Positions 1 through 9,467 are shown, counted from the first letter of the stretch. The stretch: 58,673 bases of DNA from Bacillota bacterium (GCA_016280895.1 JAEEHM010000006.1:1-58673), one strand, 5' to 3'. Numbers and translations are program-made. The notes: generated from the sequence alone by a model not told the origin.

Positions 1-1347
1 GGTCATGATCATTCTGAATGGACAATAATTACTCCTGCTACATCAAGTAGTACTGGTTTAAAGACTAGAACATGCTTGCGATGCGGTAAAGTTGAAGAAG
101 TAATAATCCCAATGGTAGATTATGTTGATTTATCAGTTCTTGAATATGATTATGGTAATAAGACTGTTTATGATGCTGAATCAGAAGATGAACTTGCTAT
201 TATTTATAGCAGTGCTATTTTAAATAGAGATGATAAGGTAGTTGTAAATGTTAATTTCTCATATGATAATTTCAATGCGATGTTTGATTGTGTTAAAGCT
301 AAACAAAAGATTCAAACAACATATAGTGCTAGTATCAATATGTTAGGCTCTAAATTAACAATAAATCTTACTTATCCAGCACTACCATCTTTATCAACAA
401 GCAGTGATAATCGTTATAAACAACTTGATAGTTTGAATGCTTATGTGAATACACAAACAAGAGCAAATGATTATAATGATTTCGCAATAGAAAAGCAAGA
501 ACATACATATCCTGCTACTACATCTACACAACTTGTATATGTGCTAGAAAGAGCATATAAACCTATATGTAAGAGTGGTTCTGTTGCTGAAAGTATGTAT
601 TTGAAAGCCAAACAAATCTTAAGAGAAATTATCAATGATGATATGACTGATTATGAAAAGGTACGTGCAATTCATGATTATTTAGTTATGAATGTAACAT
701 ATGATAATGAACTTTATGATTTATTATTTGCAGGTGCTGATAATCTAAAATCATATAATGGTTTCTATCTAGAAGGTGTATTTAATGATAAATATGCAGT
801 ATGTGAAGGTATCAGTAATGCATTTGTAGTACTTGCTAATATTGAAGGCATACCATGTGTACAAGTCACAGGCTATAGTGCTTTAAACCCTAGTGGTGCA
901 GGACATGCTTGGAATAAGATTTTTGTAGATGGTAAATGGTATGTTATTGATGCAACAAGCGATGGTACTGTATTAAACAATGAATTTGAATTATTATCAT
1001 ATGAATATTTCTTAATTAGTGAAGAAGAGATGAGAACATCTAAGAATCAATATGTTGGTGAAAATTACACAAATATTGAATGTACAACTAATTATGATCC
1101 ATATGCTAACTTTACTTATGATGGTACTCATACTTATAAAGTAAAATCATTTATTGAACTTAAATCAATCGTAAAAGCATTTGGCGAAATGAGTTCTAAG
1201 AGTAAGAGTGTTCAAATATTATTTGATTATGACTTTATTGGTTCAAAATCTAATGAAGTAAGTAAAGCATATAATGCTAATTTAATGTCATCAAGTTTTT
1301 CATATTCTGAAAATGGTGATATATTCACAATCATTGAAAACAAATAA
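1..1347 (+). CDS. Surface protein with transglutaminase-like domain (5' end outside window)
   Basis: The frame is open from base 1, so the true start lies upstream; 448 residues are visible. A short Cys-x-x-Cys segment (CLRCG, bases 73-87), preceded by a His/Trp stretch, resembles the small repeat modules of clostridial and related surface proteins. A transglutaminase-like core follows, with the expected triad: Cys at 802 (in AVCEG), His at 904 (in GAGHAWN) and Asp at 949 (in VIDATSD). Family members act as papain-fold cysteine peptidases or crosslinking enzymes outside the cell; the substrate here is unknown. About 120 residues follow the core with no recognised domain. No clear terminator is seen before tatD. 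Export is inferred, because the N-terminus is not in the window. Confidence 0.8.
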   Translation, partial: GHDHSEWTIITPATSSSTGLKTRTCLRCGKVEEVIIPMVDYVDLSVLEYDYGNKTVYDAESEDELAIIYSSAILNRDDKVVVNVNFSYDNFNAMFDCVKAKQKIQTTYSASINMLGSKLTINLTYPALPSLSTSSDNRYKQLDSLNAYVNTQTRANDYNDFAIEKQEHTYPATTSTQLVYVLERAYKPICKSGSVAESMYLKAKQILREIINDDMTDYEKVRAIHDYLVMNVTYDNELYDLLFAGADNLKSYNGFYLEGVFNDKYAVCEGISNAFVVLANIEGIPCVQVTGYSALNPSGAGHAWNKIFVDGKWYVIDATSDGTVLNNEFELLSYEYFLISEEEMRTSKNQYVGENYTNIECTTNYDPYANFTYDGTHTYKVKSFIELKSIVKAFGEMSSKSKSVQILFDYDFIGSKSNEVSKAYNANLMSSSFSYSENGDIFTIIENK

Positions 1348-1350
1348 TTA

Positions 1351-1379
1351 TTAACTATTGATTTAATTTATGTTATAAT
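1351..1379 (+). promoter_or_regulatory. Promoter for tatD/protease lipoprotein unit
   Basis: TTAACT at 1351-1356, a 17-base spacer, and TATAAT at 1374-1379 preceded by TG (extended -10). The -35 matches consensus at four of six positions. Confidence 0.55.
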
Positions 1380-1401
1380 ATCTTAAAAAAGGAGTAAAAT
1401 T

Positions 1402-2190
1402 ATGATTTTTGAAACTCATTGTCATTTAAACGATGATGCATTTAAAGATGATTTAGATGAAGTTTTATTAAGAGCTAAAAATAATAATGTTACTTCGATG
1501 TGTATTATTGCATGGGATAAAGAATCTAGTATTAATGCAATCAATATATGTAAGAAATATCAAGATTGTGGTATTAATTTATATCCAGTTGTAGGTTTAC
1601 ATCCAGAAAATGTGAAGGATGAAGAAGATTTAGAATTAAATTGGTTAGAAGATTTAATCAATAATAATAAAATATGTGCAATCGGTGAAATTGGACTTGA
1701 TTTATATTGGGATAAAACATATTTAGATAAACAAATTTATTTTTTCAACAAACAAATCCAATTAGCTAAAAAATATGATTTACCAATAATTATTCATTCC
1801 CGTGAAGCTACACAATTAACATATGATATTTTAAAAGAACATCAAGATGTTAAAGGAATATATCATTGTTATTCAGGTAGTGTGGAAATGGCTAAATTAA
1901 TCACAAATTTAGGTTATAAGCTTGGAATTGGTGGAGTCTTAACATTTAAAAACTCACATTTATATGAAGTTGTTGATGCTCTTGACATTACAAGTTTTGT
2001 GACTGAAACAGATTGTCCATATTTAACACCTGCTCCTAATCGTGGAAAACGCAATGAACCAGCATATTTGGTTTATATTGTGGAAAAAATGGCAGAAATT
2101 AAGAAGATGCAAATTGATGAAATAAGTGATATTTTATATCAAAATGCGAAAGAGATATTGAGGATAAGAGATTATGAAGAAAAGAATTAA
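1402..2190 (+). CDS. tatD: TatD family metal-dependent hydrolase
   Basis: 262 residues, the usual length for the TatD/YcfH family of TIM-barrel hydrolases (3'-5' exonuclease or deoxyribonuclease activity in characterised members). Metal-binding signatures are visible in order: THCHL at residues 5-9, EIGLD near 98-102, a HSR motif near 132, a His in IYHCYSG near 155, and ETDCPY near 203. The start follows an AAAGGAG ribosome site at a normal distance. It opens a unit with the trypsin-like lipoproteins: the next gene starts 17 bases before its stop. That link is likely transcriptional rather than functional. Confidence 0.93.
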   Translation: MIFETHCHLNDDAFKDDLDEVLLRAKNNNVTSMCIIAWDKESSINAINICKKYQDCGINLYPVVGLHPENVKDEEDLELNWLEDLINNNKICAIGEIGLDLYWDKTYLDKQIYFFNKQIQLAKKYDLPIIIHSREATQLTYDILKEHQDVKGIYHCYSGSVEMAKLITNLGYKLGIGGVLTFKNSHLYEVVDALDITSFVTETDCPYLTPAPNRGKRNEPAYLVYIVEKMAEIKKMQIDEISDILYQNAKEILRIRDYEEKN

Positions 2191-3022
2191 ATATTTAATT
2201 TTATTAATCGCAGCTATATTTAGTTTTGCACTTGTAGGATGCTCAGAAGAAAAAACAATCAATGAAATATATAATGTGTCATACACTGGTACTATTACAA
2301 TTGAAGGCTTAGAAGATGCAATTCAAGCAGTAATTAAGAGTTCTAAGGATGCAGTTGTAACTGTATGTAATTACACATATTCATTTGGTGGTATTGATTT
2401 ACAAGGTACTGGTACAGCTATTATCTATGAAGCAAAAGCAGTATTAACTGATGGCAGTATTATGGATGCTAAAGATACTTACACTGATGCAACAAATGTA
2501 GATTATTATCAATACAAAGCTATCACAAATCAACATGTTATTGCTGATGCATACAAGGTGAGAGTATGTTTTGGTGAAGAGGAAGAAGAAGTAAGTGAAG
2601 AAATCTATGAAAATAAAGAAAAAGATTTAGCTATTATTTCTTTTACATCAAAATTCGTACTTCCTACCTTAGAATTTGGCGATAGTGAGGATTTAAAGGC
2701 AGGTACATTTGTAGTCGCAATTGGTTCTCCAAATGGTATCCAATATGAAGATAGTGCTTCATTTGGTATTATTTCTTATGTTAAAAGATATATTATTGAA
2801 AAAAGTGGTATTAGAAAAGTAACTAATGAATATATTCAAACTGATTGTGCTCTAAGCCCTGGAAATAGTGGTGGACCACTACTTGATTTAAATGGAAAAG
2901 TAATTGGCGTAAACACAATGAAAATATCTGATACAGAAACTGAAGGAATGGGATTTGCGATTCCTAGTAATGTTGTAAAGGAGTTTATTAAATTATATGT
3001 GGAAGAAAGTACTAAAGAATAA
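2174..3022 (+). CDS. Trypsin-like (HtrA/DegP-type) serine protease lipoprotein 1
   Basis: 282 residues. A lipoprotein signal peptide ends at the lipobox LVGC, so the protein should be anchored on the outer face of the membrane. The protease domain has the full S1C triad: His121 (TNQHVIAD), Asp151 (KDLAI) and Ser232 (GNSGGP). Unlike DegP/HtrA there is no PDZ domain; the protein ends about 40 residues after the Ser loop. It overlaps tatD by 17 bases and the next gene by 26 bases, which suggests coupled translation. HtrA proteases usually handle misfolded exported proteins; the role here is inferred from family alone. First of three paralogous lipoproteins. Confidence 0.88.
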   Translation: MKKRIKYLILLIAAIFSFALVGCSEEKTINEIYNVSYTGTITIEGLEDAIQAVIKSSKDAVVTVCNYTYSFGGIDLQGTGTAIIYEAKAVLTDGSIMDAKDTYTDATNVDYYQYKAITNQHVIADAYKVRVCFGEEEEEVSEEIYENKEKDLAIISFTSKFVLPTLEFGDSEDLKAGTFVVAIGSPNGIQYEDSASFGIISYVKRYIIEKSGIRKVTNEYIQTDCALSPGNSGGPLLDLNGKVIGVNTMKISDTETEGMGFAIPSNVVKEFIKLYVEESTKE

Positions 3023-4688
3023 AATTATTCTTGTACTTTGTTTGGGAATAACACTATTGCTGATGTCAGCATGTGCTGCAAGTAATATCAATGATTTTTA
3101 TATTAGAACTGTCATTGAAATTGACTTAAGCATGGGTGATTTTTATAATTTTGATGATAAATATCAATCTAATAATGAAGAAGTATTTTCAATTGATGAT
3201 AATAATATTGGAAAAGCAATATCTTTAGGTGATGCTTCTATCTATAAAAATAATGAAAATAATGTATATTATCTCGTTCACGTAACTAATATGCCGAAAT
3301 ATATTGATGCTGAATGTGATAATATCTTAAAAGTTGGTGAAGAAAGCGAACTAAATGTAGTGGTATCTCCACTAAATGCATCTCAAGATGTTGAATATGA
3401 AATCAGTGATCCATCTATTATCAAAATTGAAGATAATAAGATTATAGCCTTAAAAGAAGGATATTGTGATTTAAAAATAAAATCTATTTCTAAACAAAGT
3501 ATTGAAACATCTGTTTCTATTCTTGTCCAAAATGAAGATGAAACTAGTTATGAAGATAAGGTAGAGTTCAACATTCATAATAATTCTACTGTACCAACTT
3601 ATGAAAATATTGGTGAAGAATTAAATGGTTTAATTAAAAATGTGGAAAAGAGCTTTGTAGGTATAAACCAATATACTAATTCAGTAATTAGTGATTTTGG
3701 TGGAGGACTACTATATAAGCGTAACGCATATTTGAATGATGGTACAAAAATTGATGATATCACAATTGATAAACTAGATAATGTGAAATATTTTGAATAT
3801 TATCTCATTACAACAAGAAATTTTGGTATTATTGGTGATCGATATACTGTATATTTAGGAGAAGCCTTCCCTACATATAATGCGACTATGATTCAATATG
3901 ATCCAAAGGTTGATTTATGCTTGTTTAAGTTTGAATGTCCTTTATATTTACCATTAATTAAATTTGGTGATTCAGATGATATCAATCAAGGTGAATTCAT
4001 TATTTCTATCAATAATAGTAATGGTATAAACTATTTTAGAACAGTAACATATGGTATTATATCTCACACAAAGAGATATGTTGCTACTGACACTGATGGT
4101 GATGAAACATCAGATTGGGATTCTGAATTTATTCAACATGATGCTTCAGTAAATAGTGAAGCAGCTAAAAAAGTTGTGTATACTAGTGGTGATATTTACA
4201 ATTATATCAATGGTGGAGCTTTAATTAATTTAAAAGGTGAATTAATAGGCCTTGATAGTATGAAAATATCTGCCCTTGATTCCACAATCAATAATATGAG
4301 TTTATCTATTCCTTCTAATTTAATTTTAGAAATCTTAAAGATGTTGGAAAAAGGTGAACAACCACAAAGACCATTACTTGGAGTGACAATCCTTGATTTA
4401 TCAAATTATTATAAAAACAAAGATTATTATGATGAATTATATGGTGATATGAATGTGCCTGATGGTCTAGAATATGGTTTCTACATATCTGAGGTTGTTG
4501 ATGGTGGCGTTGCTGCAATGGCAAACGTTCAAAAAGGCGATATTTTGATTAAATTTAATGATAGTATAACTAAGTATTCATATCAGCTAAGAGCTGAACT
4601 TGGTAAATTTATTATTGGTAGTGGTCAAACTGCGACACTTACTGTCATTAGAGCAGGGGAAGAAGTAACATTAACTGTTACTTTTTAG
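2997..4688 (+). CDS. HtrA-like pseudoprotease lipoprotein with Ig-like and PDZ domains
   Basis: 563 residues. Signal peptide with lipobox MSAC. Residues about 100-175 look like a bacterial Ig-like (Big_2) module. A trypsin-like domain follows, aligned to both neighbours, but the catalytic His position reads Asn275 (in TTRNFG) and the Ser position reads Asn405 (in YINGGAL where the neighbours have GNSGGAL). Only Asp306 (VDLCLF) remains. A PDZ-like domain occupies about 460-563. It should therefore bind, not cleave. The start overlaps the upstream protease by 26 bases and the next lipoprotein begins 8 bases after its stop, so all three are probably made together. A scaffold or substrate-presenting role is inference. 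Confidence 0.83.
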   Translation: MWKKVLKNKIILVLCLGITLLLMSACAASNINDFYIRTVIEIDLSMGDFYNFDDKYQSNNEEVFSIDDNNIGKAISLGDASIYKNNENNVYYLVHVTNMPKYIDAECDNILKVGEESELNVVVSPLNASQDVEYEISDPSIIKIEDNKIIALKEGYCDLKIKSISKQSIETSVSILVQNEDETSYEDKVEFNIHNNSTVPTYENIGEELNGLIKNVEKSFVGINQYTNSVISDFGGGLLYKRNAYLNDGTKIDDITIDKLDNVKYFEYYLITTRNFGIIGDRYTVYLGEAFPTYNATMIQYDPKVDLCLFKFECPLYLPLIKFGDSDDINQGEFIISINNSNGINYFRTVTYGIISHTKRYVATDTDGDETSDWDSEFIQHDASVNSEAAKKVVYTSGDIYNYINGGALINLKGELIGLDSMKISALDSTINNMSLSIPSNLILEILKMLEKGEQPQRPLLGVTILDLSNYYKNKDYYDELYGDMNVPDGLEYGFYISEVVDGGVAAMANVQKGDILIKFNDSITKYSYQLRAELGKFIIGSGQTATLTVIRAGEEVTLTVTF

Positions 4689-4696
4689 GTGATAAC

Positions 4697-5956
4697 ATGA
4701 AGAAAAATAGAATTTTTATAATATTATTTATAATTATAGCTTTAATAACACTTTCTGCATGTTCTAATTCTGTATCATTTTCAATAAATAGTGCATACAA
4801 GAAATTAGAAATGTATGTTGGTGAATCATATCTTTTATCTACTAATTATGAAGATATTGATGATACTAAAGAAATAACATGGACATCAAGTGATGATAAT
4901 ATCGCATCAGTTAGTAAAGATGGTGAAATACTTGCTAAATCTGCAGGTACTGCATATATTAGTGCTAAATTATCTGATGGTCAAGAGACTAAACTCTATT
5001 TGATTATTAAAGAATTACGTTCAATCAAATTAAGTGGTACACAAATGGTAGTAGTAGGTAAAACTGTTACTTTAAACCCTAATATCAGCCTAAAAGATGG
5101 TGAAAACATCATCTGGAAGTCTAGTGATACAGCTGTTGCTACTGTATCAAATGGTGTAGTTAGTGGAATTAAACCTGGTTTTGCGAAGATTAGCGCTAAA
5201 CTATCTAGTGATAATAGTATTTATGATGAAATCAACATTTTAGTAAGATCTGGTGATGGAACTCAAGATGTTGTCATCAATAATATCTATCAAGAAACAT
5301 ATGATTATACTGGTTCAAGTGATTTGACAAGCTTCTCTAATAAATTAATTGAAACTGTTCAAAATGTGAAGGATTCAGTTATTGGTGTCAGCAATTACAA
5401 ACAATCAAAAACAAGCCTAGCCTTACAAGGAGTTGGTTCTGGTGTTGTAATTAATAAAGAGGACAATACTGATGGTACATATAAATACACAATCCTCACA
5501 AATCACCATGTTATTGAGAATTATTACGTAATTAAAATATATATTGGTGGTGAAGTTGATAAAGAATTTGATTGTGAATTTGTGAAATCTAATAAAGCAA
5601 TTGATTTAGCAATTCTAACATTCAATTATGATAAAGTCTTACCAGTTGTGGAATTTGCAGGTGAAAATGATACTAAGATTGGTGAATTTGTGCTTGCTGT
5701 TGGTAATCCTGATGGTTATGATTATTATAATTCAGTAACATTTGGTATTACATCATTTGTAGGTAGAAGCCTAGATAATGAAACTGCTACCTTCATTCAA
5801 CATGATGCAGCAATTAATCCAGGAAATTCTGGCGGAGCTTTATTTAATATCGATGGTAAATTAATTGGTATTAACACAATTAAGATTGCGAAGGTTACTG
5901 TTGAAGGTATGGGCTTTGCGATTGATTTAAAAACTGTAAATGAATTTATCGGATAA
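4697..5956 (+). CDS. Trypsin-like serine protease lipoprotein 2 with two Ig-like domains
   Basis: 419 residues. Lipoprotein signal peptide with lipobox LSAC. Two Big_2-like modules occupy roughly residues 30-105 and 106-185, each with the typical W-x-S-S-D and V-x-x-G-x-x-x-x-x-x-x-G pattern. The C-terminal protease domain keeps the triad: His271 (TNHHVIEN), Asp303 (IDLAIL) and Ser378 (NPGNSGGAL). No PDZ domain. Last gene of the tatD unit; a strong hairpin terminator starts a few bases after the stop. The Ig-like modules probably hold the protease away from the membrane or contact surface polymers (inference). Confidence 0.88.
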   Translation: MKKNRIFIILFIIIALITLSACSNSVSFSINSAYKKLEMYVGESYLLSTNYEDIDDTKEITWTSSDDNIASVSKDGEILAKSAGTAYISAKLSDGQETKLYLIIKELRSIKLSGTQMVVVGKTVTLNPNISLKDGENIIWKSSDTAVATVSNGVVSGIKPGFAKISAKLSSDNSIYDEINILVRSGDGTQDVVINNIYQETYDYTGSSDLTSFSNKLIETVQNVKDSVIGVSNYKQSKTSLALQGVGSGVVINKEDNTDGTYKYTILTNHHVIENYYVIKIYIGGEVDKEFDCEFVKSNKAIDLAILTFNYDKVLPVVEFAGENDTKIGEFVLAVGNPDGYDYYNSVTFGITSFVGRSLDNETATFIQHDAAINPGNSGGALFNIDGKLIGINTIKIAKVTVEGMGFAIDLKTVNEFIG

Positions 5957-5959
5957 TGG

Positions 5960-5991
5960 AAAGACATCTCAAATAATGAGATGTCTTTTAT
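5960..5991 (+). terminator. Rho-independent terminator after protease lipoprotein genes
   Basis: Ten-base-pair stem AAGACATCTC / GAGATGTCTT with a 7-base loop, followed by a T-rich run. Confidence 0.85.
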
Positions 5992-6015
5992 CTTATTATT
6001 GAAAATGATTTTATA

Positions 6016-6044
6016 TTGTAAAAACGATAAATTTGTGGTAGAAT
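6016..6044 (+). promoter_or_regulatory. Promoter for ychF
   Basis: TTGTAA at 6016-6021, 17-base spacer, TAGAAT at 6039-6044. It lies between the terminator and the ychF ribosome site. Confidence 0.65.
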
Positions 6045-6079
6045 ATGTATAAGAAAAATATTATTAAAGAGGTGTGTTT

Positions 6080-7186
6080 ATGGGCTTAACTGCTGGAATT
6101 GTTGGTCTACCTAATGTTGGTAAATCTACCTTATTTAACGCAATCACAAAATCTAATGTGTTATCCGCAAATTATCCATTTGCGACTATTGAACCAAATG
6201 TTGGTGTAGTAGAAGTAAAAGATAAAAGATTAGATGAAATTGTGAAAATTGTGAATCCTAAATCTGTTGTTTATACAACATTTTCTTTCACTGATATTGC
6301 AGGTCTTGTAAAAGGTGCTAGTAAGGGTGAAGGTTTAGGTAACCAATTCTTATCACATATTAGAGAAGTAGACGCTATTTGTCATGTGGTTAGATGCTTT
6401 GATGGCGATGTTATCCATGTTAATGGTAAAGTTGATCCTGTCGATGATATGGAAACTATCAATATGGAACTTGCTTTTGCGGATTTAGATGTCATTGAAA
6501 AGCGAATTCCTAAGGTTGAAAAGAAGGCTCAACTTAAAACTGATGAAGATTCAGTTAAGGAATATAATGTGCTTATTAAATTAAAGGAAGCACTAGAAGC
6601 AGGAAAAATGGCATCATCAGTTTCATTAAGTGAAGAAGAAAAGAAAATTGTTGCTGGCATGAGTTTTCTTACAATGAAGCCTATGCTTTATGTGTTAAAT
6701 GTAAGTGAAGCAGATATCGAAAATCACATTGAAAATGATTATGTTAAAAAAGCAAAAGCTTATGCAGAAACACAAGGCGCTGATACAATTGTGTTAAGCG
6801 CAAAGATGGAAGAAGATTTAAGCCAATTAGAAGACGATGAAAAAGAAATGTTTTTGAATGACATGGGTCTTGAAGAAAGTGGTCTTGATGTTTTAATTAA
6901 AAAAGCATATTCAATGTTAGGACTTCAAACATTCTTCACAGAAGGTGAAAAGGAATGTCGTGCTTGGACATTCAAAAAAGGAATGAAGGCACCTCAATGT
7001 GCTGGTGTTATTCATACTGATTTTGAAAAAGGCTTTATCAAAGCTGAAGTTATGACATATGATGATTTCATCAAATATGGTTCACAGGCTAAGGTAAGAG
7101 ATGCTGGTAAGTTAAGACTAGAAGGAAAAGATTATGTTTTCCAAGATGGTGATATTACTGTCTTTAGATTTAACGTAACTAAATAA
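6080..7186 (+). CDS. ychF: Redox/ribosome-associated GTPase/ATPase YchF
   Basis: 368 residues from the ATG at 6080. I prefer this start to the in-frame GTG at 6074 because the AGAGG ribosome site (6068-6072) sits directly before it and the family begins MGL-TAGIVGLPNVGKS. P-loop GLPNVGKST near residues 8-16, switch region DIAGLVKGAS, and a C-terminal TGS domain (about 280-365) ending in FRFNVTK are all visible. YchF is an Obg-family P-loop protein that prefers ATP, associates with ribosomes and affects stress responses. pncC starts 4 bases downstream, so they are probably cotranscribed. Confidence 0.96.
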   Translation: MGLTAGIVGLPNVGKSTLFNAITKSNVLSANYPFATIEPNVGVVEVKDKRLDEIVKIVNPKSVVYTTFSFTDIAGLVKGASKGEGLGNQFLSHIREVDAICHVVRCFDGDVIHVNGKVDPVDDMETINMELAFADLDVIEKRIPKVEKKAQLKTDEDSVKEYNVLIKLKEALEAGKMASSVSLSEEEKKIVAGMSFLTMKPMLYVLNVSEADIENHIENDYVKKAKAYAETQGADTIVLSAKMEEDLSQLEDDEKEMFLNDMGLEESGLDVLIKKAYSMLGLQTFFTEGEKECRAWTFKKGMKAPQCAGVIHTDFEKGFIKAEVMTYDDFIKYGSQAKVRDAGKLRLEGKDYVFQDGDITVFRFNVTK

Positions 7187-7190
7187 GAAT

Positions 7191-7643
7191 ATGAAAATTG
7201 AAGAAAAATTAGTAAGAAAATTAGAAGAATTAGGATATCATATTTCCTTTGCGGAAAGTATGACCGGGGGAATGTTAGCATCTACTATCATCAATGTGAG
7301 TGGTTCTAGTAATGTTATTGAAAAAAGCTTTGTAACTTACAGTAATAATGCGAAACATGATATCTTGAATGTTAATTTTGATACAATAAAAAAATATGAT
7401 GTTGTAAGTAAAGAAGTAGTGAAAGAAATGGCAAATGGCCTTTATATGATTACATATTCTGATATTTGTGTATCTGTTAGTGGTTATGCAGAAGGATATT
7501 TAGAAAATAAAGGTAAGGTATGCTATGCTATTAAATACAAAAACAAGGTTCATACTTACGAGATGATCATTGAAGGAAGTAGAAATGTTGTGAGAAGAAA
7601 AGCTTGCACTATCATACTTAATGAAATATATAAACTTATTTAA
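7191..7643 (+). CDS. pncC: Nicotinamide-nucleotide amidase (CinA C-terminal domain protein)
   Basis: 150 residues, matching the stand-alone CinA C-terminal (PncC) family that deamidates nicotinamide mononucleotide to nicotinate mononucleotide in pyridine nucleotide recycling. The signature FAESMTGGMLAS near residues 20-31 and the VTYSN-x-AK segment near 51-58 are present. The N-terminal CinA (MocF-like) domain is absent, as in many stand-alone PncC proteins. It sits 4 bases after ychF and 9 bases before the next membrane protein gene, inside one unit running from the 6016 promoter. Confidence 0.88.
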   Translation: MKIEEKLVRKLEELGYHISFAESMTGGMLASTIINVSGSSNVIEKSFVTYSNNAKHDILNVNFDTIKKYDVVSKEVVKEMANGLYMITYSDICVSVSGYAEGYLENKGKVCYAIKYKNKVHTYEMIIEGSRNVVRRKACTIILNEIYKLI

Positions 7644-7652
7644 AGGAGTTTT

Positions 7653-9440
7653 ATGATGGACGATAAAGAAAAAGATATTAAACAAGAAGAAAAGAATGAA
7701 ACTTCATCATTAAAAGAAAGAATGCAGAAAGTTATCAATGCATCAAAGAAATTAGATGATGATCTAACAGCTGAAGATCCTAAAAAAGCAGCAATGAAAG
7801 AAAAATTAGCAAAGGCTTCTAAGGATTTTGAAGATGAAAACATTGATGAAATAGATAATGAAAAAGCAGAAATGAGTGATGAAGAAATCTTAGAAAAACG
7901 TAAAGCTGAATATTATGCTAAAAAGAATGAAGATAAGAAAAAACAATTAGCAGAAATGAAAGCTAAACTTAATGCTGTTATGAATGAAACATTAGGTGAA
8001 GAAGAGCAAGCAACTGAGGAAGTTCTTGAAGAACAAACATCTGAAGATGTTCCTGAAGAAGAAAAGCAAGCAGAAAGTGAAGAAATTGCTCCTGTAAATG
8101 AAGAAGTTCAAGAAATTAAGGCTACATCAGAAGAACAAGAAGCAAGTGAAGAAGCACAAACAGAAGCTGGTAAAGAAGAAACAGTTGAAGAAGCTGCTAA
8201 TAAGGATATTGAAGTAAGCTCTGCTATTGTAAGTGGTATTGTAAACGAATATCGAAATGAAGAAAAAGCAGAAGTCCAGGAAGAAAAAGAAGATTATAGT
8301 GAAATAACTAAAGACATTAAAGAAGAACTTCCTGAATTGAAAGAAGAAAAAGTTAAGAATAAGAACCATATTGGCAAACGTATTTTAGATTTTGTAATCA
8401 AAACAATGAATGGTATGGCTCATGGCTTATTTGCAACTTTAATTATCGGTACAATTATTTCCACAATTGGTGGTTTATTTGCAGATGGTAGTCAAGCAGA
8501 AACAATCCTTACAAACATCGGTACAATTTTAAAGAATCTAACTGGAGTAGGTATTGGTTTAGGTATAGCATGGAGTCTAGGCTTTAAGGACTTAAAACTT
8601 ATCTCTTTAGGTGCTGCTGGTGGCCTTGCTGCATATTTCTGTTCATCTGCTAGTGTTACAGAATTTGGTTCATTTGCGTTCCAAATTGGTGATCCTTTAA
8701 CTATTTATCTAATTGTAATTGTAGTTGCAATTTTAATGAGAATAGTATTTGTGAAGAATACACCTGTTGATATCATTATTGTTCCATTATTTGCATCATT
8801 ACTTGCTGCAAGCCTAACTTTACTTGTAAGTAAATATACAGTATTCTTAACTACAGCTGTTGGTAAATTCATTGGTATTGCTACTGAATATCAACCAATT
8901 CTAATGGGTATCATCATTGCAGTAGTAATGGGTATGGCCTTAACTGCACCTATTTCATCAGCTGCAATTGCGGCAACAATCTTTACTGAAGCTGCTCTTT
9001 CTGCAAATGCGTATGTTGCTATTGCTGGTGGTGCTGCCTTAATTGGTTGCTGCACACAAATGTTGGGATTCGCAATTCAATCAAGAAAAGACAATGGAAT
9101 AGGAACTGTAATTGCTATTGGAATTGGAACTAGTATGCTTCAATTCAAAAATATCTTAAAGAAACCAATTATTTGGTTACCTACTATTATAGCATCAGCA
9201 ATTCTAGGTCCTATTTCTACAACATTAATCCAAATGAAGTGTATGGGAACAGCTGCTGGTATGGGAACTAGTGGTCTAGTTGGTCAAATTGGTTTCATTG
9301 CATCTTATGGTAGTTTAGACTTGAATGCATGGCTAATCTTAATCGGTTTCCAAATCCTTGCTCCATTAGCATTAGTTTTCTTACTTGATTTATTATTTAG
9401 AAAACTAAAATGGATTAAAGAAGGAGATTTAAAATTATAA
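7653..9440 (+). CDS. PTS_EIIC_2-type membrane protein with acidic N-terminal extension
   Basis: 595 residues. The first ~235 are highly charged, Glu/Lys-rich and low in complexity (many EE-x-x-E-x pairs), and likely disordered or coiled. From about residue 245 a polytopic membrane domain follows, with Gly/Ala-rich helices and the segments GLFATLIIGTIISTIGG and LTAPISSAAIAATI, typical of the PTS_EIIC_2 family (EIIC-like proteins lacking EIIA and EIIB domains). Characterised sugar-PTS function is not established for this family, and no PTS partner lies nearby. The start follows AAAGGAG; a second ATG directly follows the first. Last gene of the ychF unit. Confidence 0.72.
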   Translation: MMDDKEKDIKQEEKNETSSLKERMQKVINASKKLDDDLTAEDPKKAAMKEKLAKASKDFEDENIDEIDNEKAEMSDEEILEKRKAEYYAKKNEDKKKQLAEMKAKLNAVMNETLGEEEQATEEVLEEQTSEDVPEEEKQAESEEIAPVNEEVQEIKATSEEQEASEEAQTEAGKEETVEEAANKDIEVSSAIVSGIVNEYRNEEKAEVQEEKEDYSEITKDIKEELPELKEEKVKNKNHIGKRILDFVIKTMNGMAHGLFATLIIGTIISTIGGLFADGSQAETILTNIGTILKNLTGVGIGLGIAWSLGFKDLKLISLGAAGGLAAYFCSSASVTEFGSFAFQIGDPLTIYLIVIVVAILMRIVFVKNTPVDIIIVPLFASLLAASLTLLVSKYTVFLTTAVGKFIGIATEYQPILMGIIIAVVMGMALTAPISSAAIAATIFTEAALSANAYVAIAGGAALIGCCTQMLGFAIQSRKDNGIGTVIAIGIGTSMLQFKNILKKPIIWLPTIIASAILGPISTTLIQMKCMGTAAGMGTSGLVGQIGFIASYGSLDLNAWLILIGFQILAPLALVFLLDLLFRKLKWIKEGDLKL

Positions 9441-9443
9441 TTT

Positions 9444-9467
9444 AAAAAGGGACTTTGTCCCTTTTTT
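9444..9467 (+). terminator. Rho-independent terminator after EIIC-like gene
   Basis: AAAAGGGAC / GTCCCTTTT stem with a three-base loop, leading into a run of T. Confidence 0.88.

Noticed and set aside
1358-1379. TTGATT at 1358-1363 as the -35 for tatD
   Set aside because: It is only 10 bases from TATAAT at 1374; TTAACT at 1351 gives the proper 17-base spacing.
4315-4524. Minus-strand frame of 69 codons within the pseudoprotease gene
   Set aside because: Shadow of the plus-strand coding sequence; Gln/His-rich as expected from low-complexity antisense, with no ribosome site.
8127-8369. Minus-strand Phe-rich frame of 80 codons
   Set aside because: It is the antisense of the Glu/Lys-rich (GAA/AAG) stretch of the EIIC-like protein; composition explains it.
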